Source of the DNA: Polynucleobacter arcticus
Lineage (GTDB): Bacteria > Pseudomonadota > Gammaproteobacteria > Burkholderiales > Burkholderiaceae
DNA: 64,000 nt
Reading direction: 5' to 3'
NCBI RefSeq assembly: GCF_013307205.1
Contig: NZ_CP028940.1
Span: 1,657,702 to 1,721,701, forward strand
Below are positions 26,526-36,575 of the stretch, one piece after another. Both the position numbers and the translations under genes were made by a program. Positions within the stretch are counted from its first letter, which is position 1. Every line of letters starts with the position of its first letter. The notes under the pieces were generated by a model that searched no databases, was not told the origin of the DNA, and worked only from the letters and a program-made list of their open reading frames with translations.

Positions 26526-26966
26526 TTACCCAAGAACCAGCACTGGCAATTTCGAATGCACAATGACCTCGTGTGTTTCGCTACCCAATAAAAAACCTTT
26601 GATCCCACTACGCTTGTGTGAGGCCATCACAATCACATCTGCCTTGGCTTTCTTAGCACCATCCAAAATCCCTTCGGATAAATTACCATTTGGCATATGC
26701 AAGGTGTTGGTCTTCACGCCAACGCCTAAGGCGACAATGGCCTTTTTGAAGACGTCAGCAGCAAAAGCTTCGCAAACCTTTTTATGGTCCTTTTGAGAGA
26801 TCCCGTAACCCATGGTGCTATCAGAATAGACCATCGGGGGCATGGGATCGGATACGTAGACTAATGTCACAACAGCCTTGTCCGCCTTAGCAAGCAAAGC
26901 CACCTTCTTTAGTGACTTTTTACTTACGTCTGAACCATCCACTGGTACTAATAAGTGCTTAAACAT
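26526..26966 (-). CDS. Universal stress protein (UspA family)
   Basis: This 146-residue protein begins MFKHLLVPVDGSD, the canonical Usp start, and ends with an ATP-binding signature of the G-x-x-G-x-x-x-GS type (GIKGFLLGS) followed by LPVLVLG. The internal ATG at 26966 is chosen over an upstream one that adds nine unrelated residues. It likely binds ATP and is produced under growth arrest or stress. Confidence 0.9.
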   Translation of the reverse strand: MFKHLLVPVDGSDVSKKSLKKVALLAKADKAVVTLVYVSDPMPPMVYSDSTMGYGISQKDHKKVCEAFAADVFKKAIVALGVGVKTNTLHMPNGNLSEGILDGAKKAKADVIVMASHKRSGIKGFLLGSETHEVIVHSKLPVLVLG

Positions 26967-27054
26967 ATCGACTCCTGTTAAATTAAACTGCAAAGATCTT
27001 CATTCCATCATAATCCTTATTAGTCACATGTAAAAGCATAAAAGGAAAACTCAA

Positions 27055-27459
27055 TTGCTCAATTACTTAGCGGTCTATTTTTCGTTCCTACTGTCATTGG
27101 TCATCATCGACTTAATTTGGCTTCTTGGTATAGCCAAAAATCTCTACCGTGACGATATGGGCTCACTGATGGCAAGCGAGCCTAAGTTGCTGGCTGGGCT
27201 AGCCTTTTATCTTTTATACGCACTTGGTGCAGTGATTTTCGTGATTCTTCCTGCTATTTCGAAACAGTCTTGGATTTATGCGCTGCAATACGGCGCTCTA
27301 TTTGGATTCTTTTGTTATATGACTTACGACCTGACCAATTTAGCCGTGATTCGCGACTTTCCAGTTCGACTGGCATTCGTTGATATCGCCTGGGGATCCT
27401 CAGTGACTGCGCTATCGGCCACCGCTGCCTATTGGGTTGGTAGTCGGATAGCTTCATAA
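27055..27459 (+). CDS. DUF2177 membrane protein
   Basis: This 134-residue protein has four hydrophobic segments and the DUF2177 pattern LIDLIWL, KNLYRDDMG, LLYALGAVIFV and YMTYDLTNLA. Function unknown. The start is a TTG preceded by AAAGGA. Confidence 0.8.
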   Translation: MLNYLAVYFSFLLSLVIIDLIWLLGIAKNLYRDDMGSLMASEPKLLAGLAFYLLYALGAVIFVILPAISKQSWIYALQYGALFGFFCYMTYDLTNLAVIRDFPVRLAFVDIAWGSSVTALSATAAYWVGSRIAS

Positions 27460-27553
27460 CTTTTTGGGAAAGAATTTCTTTCGTCCAAAGCTTCAGGACT
27501 CACATCAGCTTTAGGCGGAAACCATTTAATAATTCGCAGTCCGGCGCGCGCAT

Positions 27554-28810
27554 TTATCTATGGTTATTAATTTGCCCCTTAAGAGGCTTGCTCACCCAAC
27601 CACTCCGGCGTTCATAGATTACAAACAAGATACCCCACACTACTACGGCTGCGTAAGCCCAGACCCAAGAAATTTGAGATGTGCGTGAGCCCGTTAAATC
27701 CAGCACAAAACCAAAAATTGCAGGGCCCAACAAACCACCACCAAAGCCCATTAAAGAGTGTAGGCCCATCGCAGCACCCTTCACTCCCTCTTTGGCGCTC
27801 ACCACCAAGCCAGCAGTTAAGGTGGCAGAGTCCGCCATGATGAACATGGCATGCCCTATTGCTAAAGAAACAATCAGCCACCAAGACTGGCCCGTCGATA
27901 AAGCCAATGCAACCCCAAAGATGGCGCTGGTGAGCATGACAAAACAAATCCATTTTTGACGGCCGATCTTTAAAGCAATTTCGTTTCCAAGAATGGATGA
28001 GGGAACACCAAAAAAGTTAATCACGCCTGCAAGGGTGGTCGCGGTCAATAAAAATGGTTCACCCGAAGCAATCGCACAAAATCCAAAAAAAGCCACAATC
28101 CAACTGCGGGATGCAAATAACTCAATCGAGTGAGCGGTATAACCAAAAATGAATCCGGAAGCAGTTTTATCTTGTAATACCAAACGCCATTTATCAACTG
28201 GAAAAATATCTCGCAATCGAATGTGAATTGGGCCGTGCCATTTCTCATGAGTCAGCGCAGGAATCAACAAGAGCACAATTAAGAAGGCGGTAAATGGGCC
28301 TAAGGCGATCAAGCCAAAAACATAGCGCCAACCTAGTGCATCCAATATCCATCCTGAGCACAAATACGAAAAGCCTGTGCCAATTCCGAAAAAAGCGGTA
28401 TAGAAAGCAATATGTCTTGTGAGCTCACCGGTTTTAATACGATCTGACAAGATCTTTAAACCCGGCATGTAGGTACCCGCTAATCCCGCACCATTGAGCG
28501 CCATAAATATTAGGGCAGTCCAAAAATTATCAGCTAAGAGTCCCATGCCCAGCAAACCAACAGTAGCTAAGAGTCCACCAATCAGGTAGATCTTTTTTGC
28601 ATCTACTCGATCGGTCAATGCAGTTGCCAACGGAACCATCAGCATATAACCAAAGAAAAAAGCACTGGCGATTAAACCCGATTGCAAGTTACTGAGATGC
28701 CACTCGTCTTGCAGAGTTGTTAATACAACGGCATAGCACGCGAAGCCCAGTAATGCACAGGTCTGCGCCATAAGCATCAGGGGAGTGTAATTAGTCGATT
28801 TAAAACGCAT
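27554..28810 (-). CDS. MFS transporter
   Basis: This 418-residue protein has about 12 membrane helices. The loop 2-3 motif is ATALTDRVDAKKIYLIGG (related to G-x-x-x-D-R-x-G-R-K/R). It resembles bacterial YnfM/cyanate-type or aromatic-acid MFS carriers without a clear substrate. It stands alone, flanked by DUF2177 and a 2OG dioxygenase gene. Confidence 0.85.
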   Translation of the reverse strand: MRFKSTNYTPLMLMAQTCALLGFACYAVVLTTLQDEWHLSNLQSGLIASAFFFGYMLMVPLATALTDRVDAKKIYLIGGLLATVGLLGMGLLADNFWTALIFMALNGAGLAGTYMPGLKILSDRIKTGELTRHIAFYTAFFGIGTGFSYLCSGWILDALGWRYVFGLIALGPFTAFLIVLLLIPALTHEKWHGPIHIRLRDIFPVDKWRLVLQDKTASGFIFGYTAHSIELFASRSWIVAFFGFCAIASGEPFLLTATTLAGVINFFGVPSSILGNEIALKIGRQKWICFVMLTSAIFGVALALSTGQSWWLIVSLAIGHAMFIMADSATLTAGLVVSAKEGVKGAAMGLHSLMGFGGGLLGPAIFGFVLDLTGSRTSQISWVWAYAAVVVWGILFVIYERRSGWVSKPLKGQINNHR

Positions 28811-28864
28811 AAGAGCTTACTAAAAGATTGGCCATATCAACCCGTCCATTCATCCTAACAAGCA

Positions 28865-29620
28865 TTACTGCTGGCTGTGAGCTGGCGAATCTTGAAAACT
28901 ATTTGATCGGAAGGTGAGCACCAAGGTGTCCCTAAAGCCGTGAGACCCTGTTGGTTGTATGGGGGTCGATTCATGAATCATTCTTTCATCATTCATGAGC
29001 AACAAAGACCAGGGCTCGGTTAGGGTAAATCTCAAACCAGTAGACCCACCCGCCTCAAAAATACGAGTTTCACCACCTTTAATACCGACTCGATTCACTA
29101 AAAAGACGGCTACAAAATCAACACCATCACGATGAGCACCCTCAGGAGTGGGGCGACCAATCCCATCGGTTGTATCAATCCGAAATTGATGCGCCTCAAC
29201 AAACCAAGCAGCAACTGGCTTCACGCTATTGAGCACTTGAGCCAAGCCCAATAAAAGAGATTGCCACGCAGAGTTACCCGTCAATTCAATCTGTGAGGGC
29301 TCAAACCATCTCTCAATACCACCATGTAAGGCGTTGTAATTCACTGATTGCCAATGTGCTCGATGCGGAACCATTCCAAGTCCACCCTGCTTGATCTCAT
29401 AGCTCGCATGACGACGAAAGCGGTAACGCCCTCCATCCTTCAGATAAGGATCTCTTGGCAAATCATCCCAAAACTGATTAAGGCTGAGCAAGCGATCAAG
29501 ATCAACTCCCGCTATTTGGGCTACGTCCTGCGCAGAAAGAATAGCAAAACCATCACCTCGCAAGGATTGAGTCAAATCCTGAATAGGGGTGAGTGGCGGC
29601 AGTAGAGTTGGAGAGGTCAT
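28865..29620 (-). CDS. 2-oxoglutarate-Fe(II) dioxygenase (2OG-Fe_dioxy_2 family)
   Basis: This 251-residue protein has AHRDGVDFVAVFLVNR, giving the H-x-D metal pair, a later His in MIHESTP and Arg in FRDTLVLTFR for 2-oxoglutarate. This is the family that includes free-amino-acid hydroxylases such as isoleucine dioxygenase and BsmA. A free amino acid is therefore a plausible substrate, but nothing in the context confirms it. Confidence 0.82.
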   Translation of the reverse strand: MTSPTLLPPLTPIQDLTQSLRGDGFAILSAQDVAQIAGVDLDRLLSLNQFWDDLPRDPYLKDGGRYRFRRHASYEIKQGGLGMVPHRAHWQSVNYNALHGGIERWFEPSQIELTGNSAWQSLLLGLAQVLNSVKPVAAWFVEAHQFRIDTTDGIGRPTPEGAHRDGVDFVAVFLVNRVGIKGGETRIFEAGGSTGLRFTLTEPWSLLLMNDERMIHESTPIQPTGSHGFRDTLVLTFRSNSFQDSPAHSQQ

Positions 29621-29653
29621 TGCTTCATTTTAGGGGATCGGCGGCAAAAAGAT

Positions 29654-30955
29654 TCAAGCAGCCAAATTTAAGCGGCCACGCACTTCCCCTACATGCCCCT
29701 TCAGGTCATAGAGCTCTTTGGCATCGAGCATCGAGACCTTGATATTACCTACCCTGCGCTCAATATCTTCTAGATCCTGGTAATTCTTTTCCCGTAATTC
29801 GGGATTGAACGCATTTTTTTCTATTACTTTGAGCTCCTCATAGACCTGAGACAGCTTCAATCGTAATAACAAGTTCTTTGCAGCTGGGATATACGTAAAC
29901 AGTGGGATCAAAATCACCAGCAAGGGGATCACAACCTTAGCGAATCGCCCAATCCACACTGCCGTCCAGAAAGGGAGATGACGATGAAGAAATGATGGGC
30001 CATCTTTTAAGTAAATCTCTGCATCAGCATGAATGGGGAAATCCAAGCCAGTCCCAGACGGAAACTCTCCCGGCTTCTGTAAGTAAGAGTACGTCTTCAA
30101 AATATCATAGGTTTCCCCAAGCAATAAGGTCACCAACGCGGGACTGACATCCTCTTTGCCCACTAAAGTAGCTGTGGCTGCTAATACTTGTATATCTTGC
30201 TTAGGAAGATCATAGGCAATACTCACCACACCCCGAGGCACTGTTACCTTTGAGAGGAATGGAAAAAGACGCACATAGGCATCCGCCTGCTCAAAATTCA
30301 TTAAGCGAATATCGGCTGTTTGATAAAAACTTTTTACGAGCGGCGCTTCGGCAGCACTCACTAAAAATACAGCATCCAGCTGACCTTTTTTGAACTTCTC
30401 TAATGCCTCTAGTGGCTTTAGTTTTTCTACATCAAGATCACGCATACTCAACCCGCTTGCCTCGAGCAATTGAGAAGCGAGAGTGAGGGTGCCACTACCT
30501 TCACTACCAATCGAAACGCGCTTACCCTTTAATTGACTCAGCAAGTTTAGACGTCCGCCCTCGCTTTTGAAGGCAGACTCCCTGTACCAAACCCACACCG
30601 GCTCATAAAAAACGCCGGCAATCGATACCAAATTCGAATGTTTTGATACATCAGCGACACCGCCCTGCACCATTGCAAAATCAACCCCAGAATTAGGGTC
30701 ATTGATTAATGCTAAGTTATCACTAGTGCCACCCGTAGTTCTTAACTTGAGTGACACTCCCTCCTGAGACAGACTACTTTGCAGTTTTTCCCCAAACTGC
30801 TGATATAAACCAGTGGGGAAGCCGGTTGCCAGTTCGATAGACCGAGGAGGTGGAGGAATCAAAATCCATAGCGTGGCAAAGATAATGGCCGCTAGAACTG
30901 CAAAGGCAACGCCTACCGCTAAGGGGTTATAGATATTTTTGCGTATGAAGTGCAT
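29654..30955 (-). CDS. Membrane-anchored TAXI-family receptor-like protein
   Basis: This 433-residue protein has a N-terminal membrane helix (VAFAVLAAIIFATLWILI), a TAXI domain (SIELATGFPTGLYQQFGE, KGKRVSIGSEGSGTLTLA, GQLDAVFLVSA), a second membrane segment (VVIPLLVILIPLFTYI) and a cytoplasmic helical tail of about 75 residues. No TRAP permease is adjacent. Anchored TAXI proteins with a tail may serve in sensing or with a remote permease (inference). Confidence 0.82.
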   Translation of the reverse strand: MHFIRKNIYNPLAVGVAFAVLAAIIFATLWILIPPPPRSIELATGFPTGLYQQFGEKLQSSLSQEGVSLKLRTTGGTSDNLALINDPNSGVDFAMVQGGVADVSKHSNLVSIAGVFYEPVWVWYRESAFKSEGGRLNLLSQLKGKRVSIGSEGSGTLTLASQLLEASGLSMRDLDVEKLKPLEALEKFKKGQLDAVFLVSAAEAPLVKSFYQTADIRLMNFEQADAYVRLFPFLSKVTVPRGVVSIAYDLPKQDIQVLAATATLVGKEDVSPALVTLLLGETYDILKTYSYLQKPGEFPSGTGLDFPIHADAEIYLKDGPSFLHRHLPFWTAVWIGRFAKVVIPLLVILIPLFTYIPAAKNLLLRLKLSQVYEELKVIEKNAFNPELREKNYQDLEDIERRVGNIKVSMLDAKELYDLKGHVGEVRGRLNLAA

Positions 30956-31072
30956 AAAAATTCTTCTCGTTTTTTGCCATTATGCCCCGAGCCCACGAAA
31001 CAGCAGCAGAATGAATTCCCCCGCGAATATTTCGAGATAAGATGGGGGTTTTAGCGAGCCATTAGGATATTC

Positions 31073-31834
31073 ATGAGTACAACTCTCAATAAAGTAGCTC
31101 TAGTCACTGGGGCAGGAACCGGCATTGGTAAGGCTGCAGCTAAAGCCCTGCTGAATGGTGGCTTTCGAGTTGTCCTTACCGGTAGAAATTTAGAGAAACT
31201 AACTCTCGCTATCCAGGCTATTGGTGGAAACAATCAAAACTGTCTAGCTTTCGCTTGTGATGTGGGTAAGCCAGAAGAAGTACAACGCTTGTTTACAGAA
31301 ATACAAAAACAGTTTGGCCGCATTGATGTGCTCTTTAATAATGCCGGCATGGGGGCTCCAGCAATCCCTATGGAGGAGCTCACTTACGAGCAATGGATGA
31401 ATGTCGTTAATGCCAATCTCTGCGGTGCTTTTTTATGTTCACAGGCGGCTATTCGCATGATGAAAGCGCAATCGCCTCAAGGTGGCAGAATCATCAACAA
31501 TGGCTCGATCTCTGCGCATGCCCCTCGCCCGATGTCTGCGCCTTATACGGCCACTAAACATGCCATTACGGGCCTCACTAAATCCATTGCTTTAGATGGG
31601 CGTGCTTTTCATATTACTTGCGGTCAAATCGATATTGGCAATGCAGGAACTGAAATGACCGTCCCTATGGCCGCCGGAATTATGCAGGCAGACGGCTCAA
31701 AGAAGGTCGAGCCACTCATGGACGTGGATCATGTTGGACAGGCAGTACTGAACATGGCCCAGCTGCCTCCAGAGAGCAATATCCTCTCCATGACCATCAT
31801 GGCTAGTAATATGCCGTTTGTTGGACGAGGCTAG
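31073..31834 (+). CDS. Short-chain dehydrogenase/reductase
   Basis: This 253-residue classical SDR has the cofactor motif [15 protein letters not shown] and the catalytic Ser with YTATK (YxxxK). Arg residues after the glycine motif (TGRNLEK) suggest NADP preference. It converges on the ccm operon with a single base between the stops. Substrate unknown. Confidence 0.88.
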   Translation: MSTTLNKVALVTGAGTGIGKAAAKALLNGGFRVVLTGRNLEKLTLAIQAIGGNNQNCLAFACDVGKPEEVQRLFTEIQKQFGRIDVLFNNAGMGAPAIPMEELTYEQWMNVVNANLCGAFLCSQAAIRMMKAQSPQGGRIINNGSISAHAPRPMSAPYTATKHAITGLTKSIALDGRAFHITCGQIDIGNAGTEMTVPMAAGIMQADGSKKVEPLMDVDHVGQAVLNMAQLPPESNILSMTIMASNMPFVGRG

Positions 31835-33025
31835 TTAAGGCCTGACTTGATCAATCTTGAGGCGAGTATTCGTTGTACCGACTTTGATTGTTTGGGGTGT
31901 CGATATCAAGTCACCAGATTCTGGCATAGCCATTCCTGTTTTGGAGATACGCACCTCAACTGACACTTCAGTTAACTGAGAAATCAATGCACTGGGGCTC
32001 ATTGCCAAAGCATCATTCAAGACAAAATTGATTGGGAATGCAGTCACTGCAGTTTTAAGAACGGCTACTGGCATGCGCTCACCTGGTTTGCGAGCAATTA
32101 CCATCAACACATCACCCGGCTTGATTTGAGATTTCAGATCAGGGGCAATATTGATTTGACCACTGACACCAGGACTACTCACTGCTGGTGGGCTCGCTGG
32201 AGAAAGTCCACCCTTGCTGCGTGCCTCTGCAATAGAAGCAGAAATCTCACGGAACTCATCTGAATCGGGGGGTAATTGTTTAGCTAACTTTTCCCAAGAC
32301 TGGACGGCTAACTTATAGTTCTGGGCATTAAAAGCTGCCGTTCCAGAAAGCCATAAGGCCAGCAGATTATTGGGATCAAGTGCTAATGCTTTATTAATCA
32401 GTTGTAGCGGTTTACCAGCAAAGCTACCATTTGCATTTGTTGCCAATACATCAGCGTAGTCTGCTAATAATTGTGGATCAGAGTCTACAAAAGATCCTGC
32501 ACGGGCATACGCTTTCTCAGCATCCACATTACGTCCTAAGATCCGATAGGATCGTGCCAACATTGCCCAACCCTTCAGGTTATCGGGCTCGTTTTCCATC
32601 TTGGCAGCAAACTCCGCAACCATCTTCTCTACGGATTCCTGAGTTGCTGGCTTATCGGCCTTGTTCTCCGCAATCCGAGTAGCATCACCCAAGAAAAAGT
32701 ACAGTCCTGCTGAAAGCAGTACTACGAAGATACAAATTCCAATGATGGTTTTCTTGGGAGAACCTAAGGTCGCAAGATCATCTGCCTCATCCGTATCCTG
32801 AAACAGACGCTGACGCATTTCTGCGTGAGTCTGTTCATAGTTTGCACTATCAACTGCACCTGATTGGCGATCTGCCTCAAGCTTCTCTAGCTCTTCTTGA
32901 TAAATAGCCGCATTCATCTGACGACGCGAGGTCGCTAACTCTTTAGCGGGAAATAAGAATGGACGTAGTAGCAGGACCAAGACCAAAATTAACAAGAGAA
33001 GCGCCGGTATTAAAAAGCTAGTCAT
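31835..33025 (-). CDS. ccmI: Cytochrome c biogenesis protein CcmI (TPR, holocytochrome synthase chaperone)
   Basis: This 396-residue protein has two membrane helices (IPALLLLILVLVLLLRPFLF and IIGICIFVVLLSAGLYFFLG) and a periplasmic TPR domain (ENEPDNLKGWAMLARSYRILGR, KALALDPNNLLALWLSGTAA). CcmI binds apocytochrome c and hands it to CcmF/CcmH. It is the last gene of the nine-gene ccm operon and overlaps ccmH by four bases. Confidence 0.93.
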   Translation of the reverse strand: MTSFLIPALLLLILVLVLLLRPFLFPAKELATSRRQMNAAIYQEELEKLEADRQSGAVDSANYEQTHAEMRQRLFQDTDEADDLATLGSPKKTIIGICIFVVLLSAGLYFFLGDATRIAENKADKPATQESVEKMVAEFAAKMENEPDNLKGWAMLARSYRILGRNVDAEKAYARAGSFVDSDPQLLADYADVLATNANGSFAGKPLQLINKALALDPNNLLALWLSGTAAFNAQNYKLAVQSWEKLAKQLPPDSDEFREISASIAEARSKGGLSPASPPAVSSPGVSGQINIAPDLKSQIKPGDVLMVIARKPGERMPVAVLKTAVTAFPINFVLNDALAMSPSALISQLTEVSVEVRISKTGMAMPESGDLISTPQTIKVGTTNTRLKIDQVRP

Positions 33026-33519
33026 GAGATATTTTCTGTTGAATTGGCTTTTGCATCCTTGAGTAGCGCATCAATACGCGCATTATCCTCTTTAGATAAC
33101 ACCGTACTAGGCGCGCTCAGATTTCTGCGGCGCAAGTAAACCAATAAACCAATAATTCCGGCGAGCAAAATCACAAAGGGCCCAATCCAAAGGAGCCATG
33201 TAATCGGCTTGACTGGTGGGCGATATAAAACAAAATCTCCGTAACGCTCAACCATAAAACTCCGAATTTGCTCGTCAGTCTTACCTGCTTTAATCAGAAT
33301 ACGAATTTCCTGACGTAAGTCATTCGCTAAATCGGAGCGGGAGCCTGCAAGGGATTCATTCTGACAAACGAGGCAACGCATTTCTTCTGATATCACAATG
33401 AGACGTTGCTCAGTAACGGGATCATCAGCCAAGGGCACTGCATCTTTAGCTGCGGATAGATTGATCGAGCCTACTAGCGCAAAAATAAGCGATGTCGATA
33501 AGAGCACTTTTCGCAACAT
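33022..33519 (-). CDS. ccmH: Cytochrome c maturation thioredox protein CcmH
   Basis: This 165-residue protein has a signal peptide, the reactive motif MRCLVCQN with Cys49 and Cys52, and a C-terminal membrane anchor followed by a short cytoplasmic tail. It reduces the CxxCH disulfide of apocytochromes before haem attachment. It is the short CcmH form; the TPR part is separate as CcmI. It overlaps ccmG by one base. Confidence 0.95.
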   Translation of the reverse strand: MLRKVLLSTSLIFALVGSINLSAAKDAVPLADDPVTEQRLIVISEEMRCLVCQNESLAGSRSDLANDLRQEIRILIKAGKTDEQIRSFMVERYGDFVLYRPPVKPITWLLWIGPFVILLAGIIGLLVYLRRRNLSAPSTVLSKEDNARIDALLKDAKANSTENIS

Positions 33520-34043
33520 TATTGGAGCTGACCCAGCAAAGGAATAATCTTCTTATTTAGCAATTCCATGGTAATCGGACCAATGTGCTTGAGGCGAATC
33601 ACACCAGCCTTATCAATCACGTAGGTTTCTGGAACGCCATACACGCCATAATCAATACCTACTCGACCATTGGCATCAACAGCTGATAAAAGATATGGAT
33701 TGCCCTGGCGCTCAAGCATTGCTAGCGCATCCTCGCGCTTGTCTTTGTAATCTAACCCAATAATAGGTGCTACCTGTAACTTACCAAGCTCAACCAGAAC
33801 AGGATGCTCTTCGCGGCAAGCAACACACCAAGAGGCCCATACATTCAAAATCCAGGGCTTGCCTTTCATACTCTCAGGAGAAAAAGTTTTTGTGGGGTCG
33901 TTTAATTGAGGTAATTTAAAAGCCGGAGCCTGTTTGCCGATTAAAGGGGATGGCAACTCTTGTGGATCACGACTGAGACCTACTGCCAAAAATCCAACCA
34001 AAATCACAAACAACACTAGTGGAATTAAAAACTTGGCCTTCAT
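33519..34043 (-). CDS. ccmG: Thiol:disulfide oxidoreductase CcmG/DsbE
   Basis: This 174-residue protein has an N-terminal membrane anchor and a thioredoxin fold with WASWCVAC (Cys73, Cys76) and a cis-Pro in YGVPETYVID. It delivers reductant to CcmH/apocytochrome in the periplasm. It overlaps ccmF by four bases. Confidence 0.95.
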   Translation of the reverse strand: MKAKFLIPLVLFVILVGFLAVGLSRDPQELPSPLIGKQAPAFKLPQLNDPTKTFSPESMKGKPWILNVWASWCVACREEHPVLVELGKLQVAPIIGLDYKDKREDALAMLERQGNPYLLSAVDANGRVGIDYGVYGVPETYVIDKAGVIRLKHIGPITMELLNKKIIPLLGQLQ

Positions 34044-35959
34044 ACTGTGGACTTCCGCAGCTTCATGCGATAGCGTTTATCTGAAATGGCTAAAACGCCA
34101 CCCAAGGCCATCAGCAAACAGCCACCCCAAATCCAGTCGACAAAAGGCTTGTAATACACGCGAACTGCCCAGGATTTGTCATCCAACTCTTCACCCAAGG
34201 AAACATAAATATCCCGGGTAATGCCAACATCAATTGCGGCCTCGGTCATCGGCATCGTAGAAGAGAAGTAGCTGCGCTTTTCAGGATACATAGTGGCCTC
34301 TAAATTTCCATTACGAGTCAGCAGAAATGTGCCTTGCATCGCATTGTAGTTTGGTCCAGGTACAGCACTCACACCTTGCATCTGAATTTGATAGCCGCCA
34401 ACACTCACACTCTCACCAGCAAGCATGCGCACATCTTTTTCTTCTTGATAAGCGCCGACCATGGTGACGCCAATCACAAACACGGCTATACCGAGATGCG
34501 CCACCTGCATGCCAATAAAAGAACGTGTAGGCTTGCCTGCTTTTGCTTGACGAATGATTTGCAGCACTCCTGAAGAGATCACCCAGAAGGCTAGTAAAAA
34601 ACCAAGGCTACTAAGCCAAGTAAATTCACCCATTACCCATGGGATTAATCCAGCGGCTATTACTGCAACCACAGCCGCGGTCCACAAGCGCTTAATGACT
34701 GCTAAGAGATTCGAGTTTTTCCAGCTAGTCCAAGGTCCAATACCCATCAAGACCAATAGTGGAATCATGATCGGCACAAAGACCGCATTAAAGTACGGCG
34801 GGCCAACCGAGATCTTGCCGAGATGCAAAGCATCAATTAGCAAAGGATAGAGCGTGCCTAAAAGCACAGATGCCGCCGATACCACTAAGAAAACATTGCC
34901 GAGCAGAATAAAGGTTTCTCTGGAGGTGAAGCTGAACTTACCCCCTAAGGTACTTTTAGGAGCACGCCAAGCATAGAGCGTTAAGGATGAACCCACTACC
35001 AAGACCAAGAAAATCAAAATAAAAATACCGCGCTTCGGATCTGTCGCAAATGCATGGACTGAGGTTAATACTCCAGAGCGTACTAAGAATGTTCCCAATA
35101 GTGACAGCGAGAAAGCGGTAATGGCTAGCAGCACCGTCCAACTCTTAAAGCCGCCACGTTTCTCGGTAACCGCCAAAGAGTGCAGCAATGCAGTGCCAAC
35201 CAGCCAAGGAATAAAAGAGGCATTCTCAACAGGATCCCAAAACCACCAGCCACCCCAACCTAATTCGTAATAAGCCCACCAAGAGCCGAGTGCAATACCT
35301 AAGGTCAGAAATACCCAGGCTGCCGTTGTCCAAGGACGTGACCAGCGTGCCCAAGCCGCATCTAATCGCCCAGACAATAAAGAAGCAATCGCAAAGGCAA
35401 ATGCTACCGAGAAACCCACATAACCCATGTACAACATTGGCGGATGAAATACCAAACCCGGATCTTGTAATAAGGGATTTAAAGATCGGCCATCTTGCGC
35501 AGCTGGCAACATCCTTTCGAAAGGATTTGAAGTCAACAGTACAAACAGCAGAAGACCTGTAATTACCAGGCCCAGCACACCGATGACACGCGCCACCATG
35601 AATTCATCCAAGGCCTTGGAGAGCTGTGCAACCAAAAATGTCCAGGTGGATAACAAGAAAACCCAAAGTAATAAGGATCCCTCATGACCGCCCCATACAG
35701 CACCTAAGCGGTAAATCATGGGCATTTGAGAGTTTGAATGATCTGCCACATACAGTACTGAGAAATCATTGGTATAGAAGCTCCATGCCAAGATGAAGAA
35801 TGCGATTGCTAGCAACAAGAACACTGTTTGCGCAGTTGGTCTAGCTAACAAAATCCACTCACGTCTGCCTTGATGCGCGCCGACCAATGGCAGGATACCT
35901 TGAACGATAGCCACACATAAAGCCAGAATTAATGCGTAGTGCCCTAACTCAGGAATCAT
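34040..35959 (-). CDS. ccmF: Haem lyase subunit CcmF
   Basis: This 639-residue polytopic protein carries the tryptophan-rich haem-handling motif WGGWWFWDPVENASFIPWL and conserved periplasmic His residues (e.g. WGGHEGSLLLW, LAVTE, VRSGVLTSVHAF). It joins haem from holo-CcmE to apocytochrome c together with CcmH and CcmI. Length is normal for the family. It overlaps ccmE and ccmG. Confidence 0.96.
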   Translation of the reverse strand: MIPELGHYALILALCVAIVQGILPLVGAHQGRREWILLARPTAQTVFLLLAIAFFILAWSFYTNDFSVLYVADHSNSQMPMIYRLGAVWGGHEGSLLLWVFLLSTWTFLVAQLSKALDEFMVARVIGVLGLVITGLLLFVLLTSNPFERMLPAAQDGRSLNPLLQDPGLVFHPPMLYMGYVGFSVAFAFAIASLLSGRLDAAWARWSRPWTTAAWVFLTLGIALGSWWAYYELGWGGWWFWDPVENASFIPWLVGTALLHSLAVTEKRGGFKSWTVLLAITAFSLSLLGTFLVRSGVLTSVHAFATDPKRGIFILIFLVLVVGSSLTLYAWRAPKSTLGGKFSFTSRETFILLGNVFLVVSAASVLLGTLYPLLIDALHLGKISVGPPYFNAVFVPIMIPLLVLMGIGPWTSWKNSNLLAVIKRLWTAAVVAVIAAGLIPWVMGEFTWLSSLGFLLAFWVISSGVLQIIRQAKAGKPTRSFIGMQVAHLGIAVFVIGVTMVGAYQEEKDVRMLAGESVSVGGYQIQMQGVSAVPGPNYNAMQGTFLLTRNGNLEATMYPEKRSYFSSTMPMTEAAIDVGITRDIYVSLGEELDDKSWAVRVYYKPFVDWIWGGCLLMALGGVLAISDKRYRMKLRKSTV

Positions 35960-36390
35960 TATTTACTTCCATTTTTTTGAGCCTGCTCTAAAGCATGTTT
36001 AGCCTCTGGTGGCATATAGTTTTCATCGTGTTTAGCTAGTACCTCACTAGCAACAAATTGCCCATCTGGATTCAGGCGACCTTGAATCACAGCGCCCTTA
36101 CCTTCTTTAAATAAATCCGGAAGGATGCCGGTATAGGCGACTGGAATATCTTTCGCCATATCGGTAATCACAAAGTGGACTGTTAAACCATCTCGCTTCA
36201 CTGAACCATCCTTAACCATGCCACCAATGCGAAAGACTTGACCAGCCGGCGACTTACCGGCAGCCACCTCGCTCGGGGTGACATACAGAGCAATATTACT
36301 GTTTAGGGCATTCAAAATTAATACCGCAGCTACACTAATCGCAATAAGAGCGCCAACAATCACAGCCGCCCGCTTATGTCTTGGTTTCAC
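35959..36390 (-). CDS. ccmE: Haem chaperone CcmE
   Basis: This 143-residue protein has one N-terminal membrane helix and an OB-fold domain. His121 in the HxxxY motif (HDENY) is the covalent haem-binding residue. It carries haem from CcmC to CcmF in the periplasm. Neighbour overlaps are four bases with ccmD and one with ccmF. Confidence 0.95.
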   Translation of the reverse strand: MKPRHKRAAVIVGALIAISVAAVLILNALNSNIALYVTPSEVAAGKSPAGQVFRIGGMVKDGSVKRDGLTVHFVITDMAKDIPVAYTGILPDLFKEGKGAVIQGRLNPDGQFVASEVLAKHDENYMPPEAKHALEQAQKNGSK

Positions 36391-36575
36391 TTTCCACCCT
36401 TTTGATCAAACTGCTCCGCCATCACTTCGCGCCGAAGTCTGCGCACAATCGCCTGATGGCGTACCCGAACTGCCAAGGGCTCCAACAGAAACACTAAGGC
36501 ACATACCCCAAAGCTGGACCACACATACAGCGCATAACCACCCATTGCAAAGAATTCTGCTGGACTATTCCACAT
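36387..36575 (-). CDS. ccmD: Cytochrome c maturation small protein CcmD
   Basis: This 62-residue protein has a single membrane helix ([22 protein letters not shown]) and a basic tail. CcmD helps release holo-CcmE from the CcmABC complex. Identity rests on size, topology and position between ccmC and ccmE. Confidence 0.9.
   Translation of the reverse strand: MWNSPAEFFAMGGYALYVWSSFGVCALVFLLEPLAVRVRHQAIVRRLRREVMAEQFDQKGGK

Noticed and set aside
27427..27553. Coding-like tail (INARAGLRIIKWFPPKADV...) after the MFS transporter stop on the minus strand
   Set aside because: It has no start codon, begins just after a stop and runs into the DUF2177 gene on the other strand. Could be an ancient MFS extension but cannot be supported.
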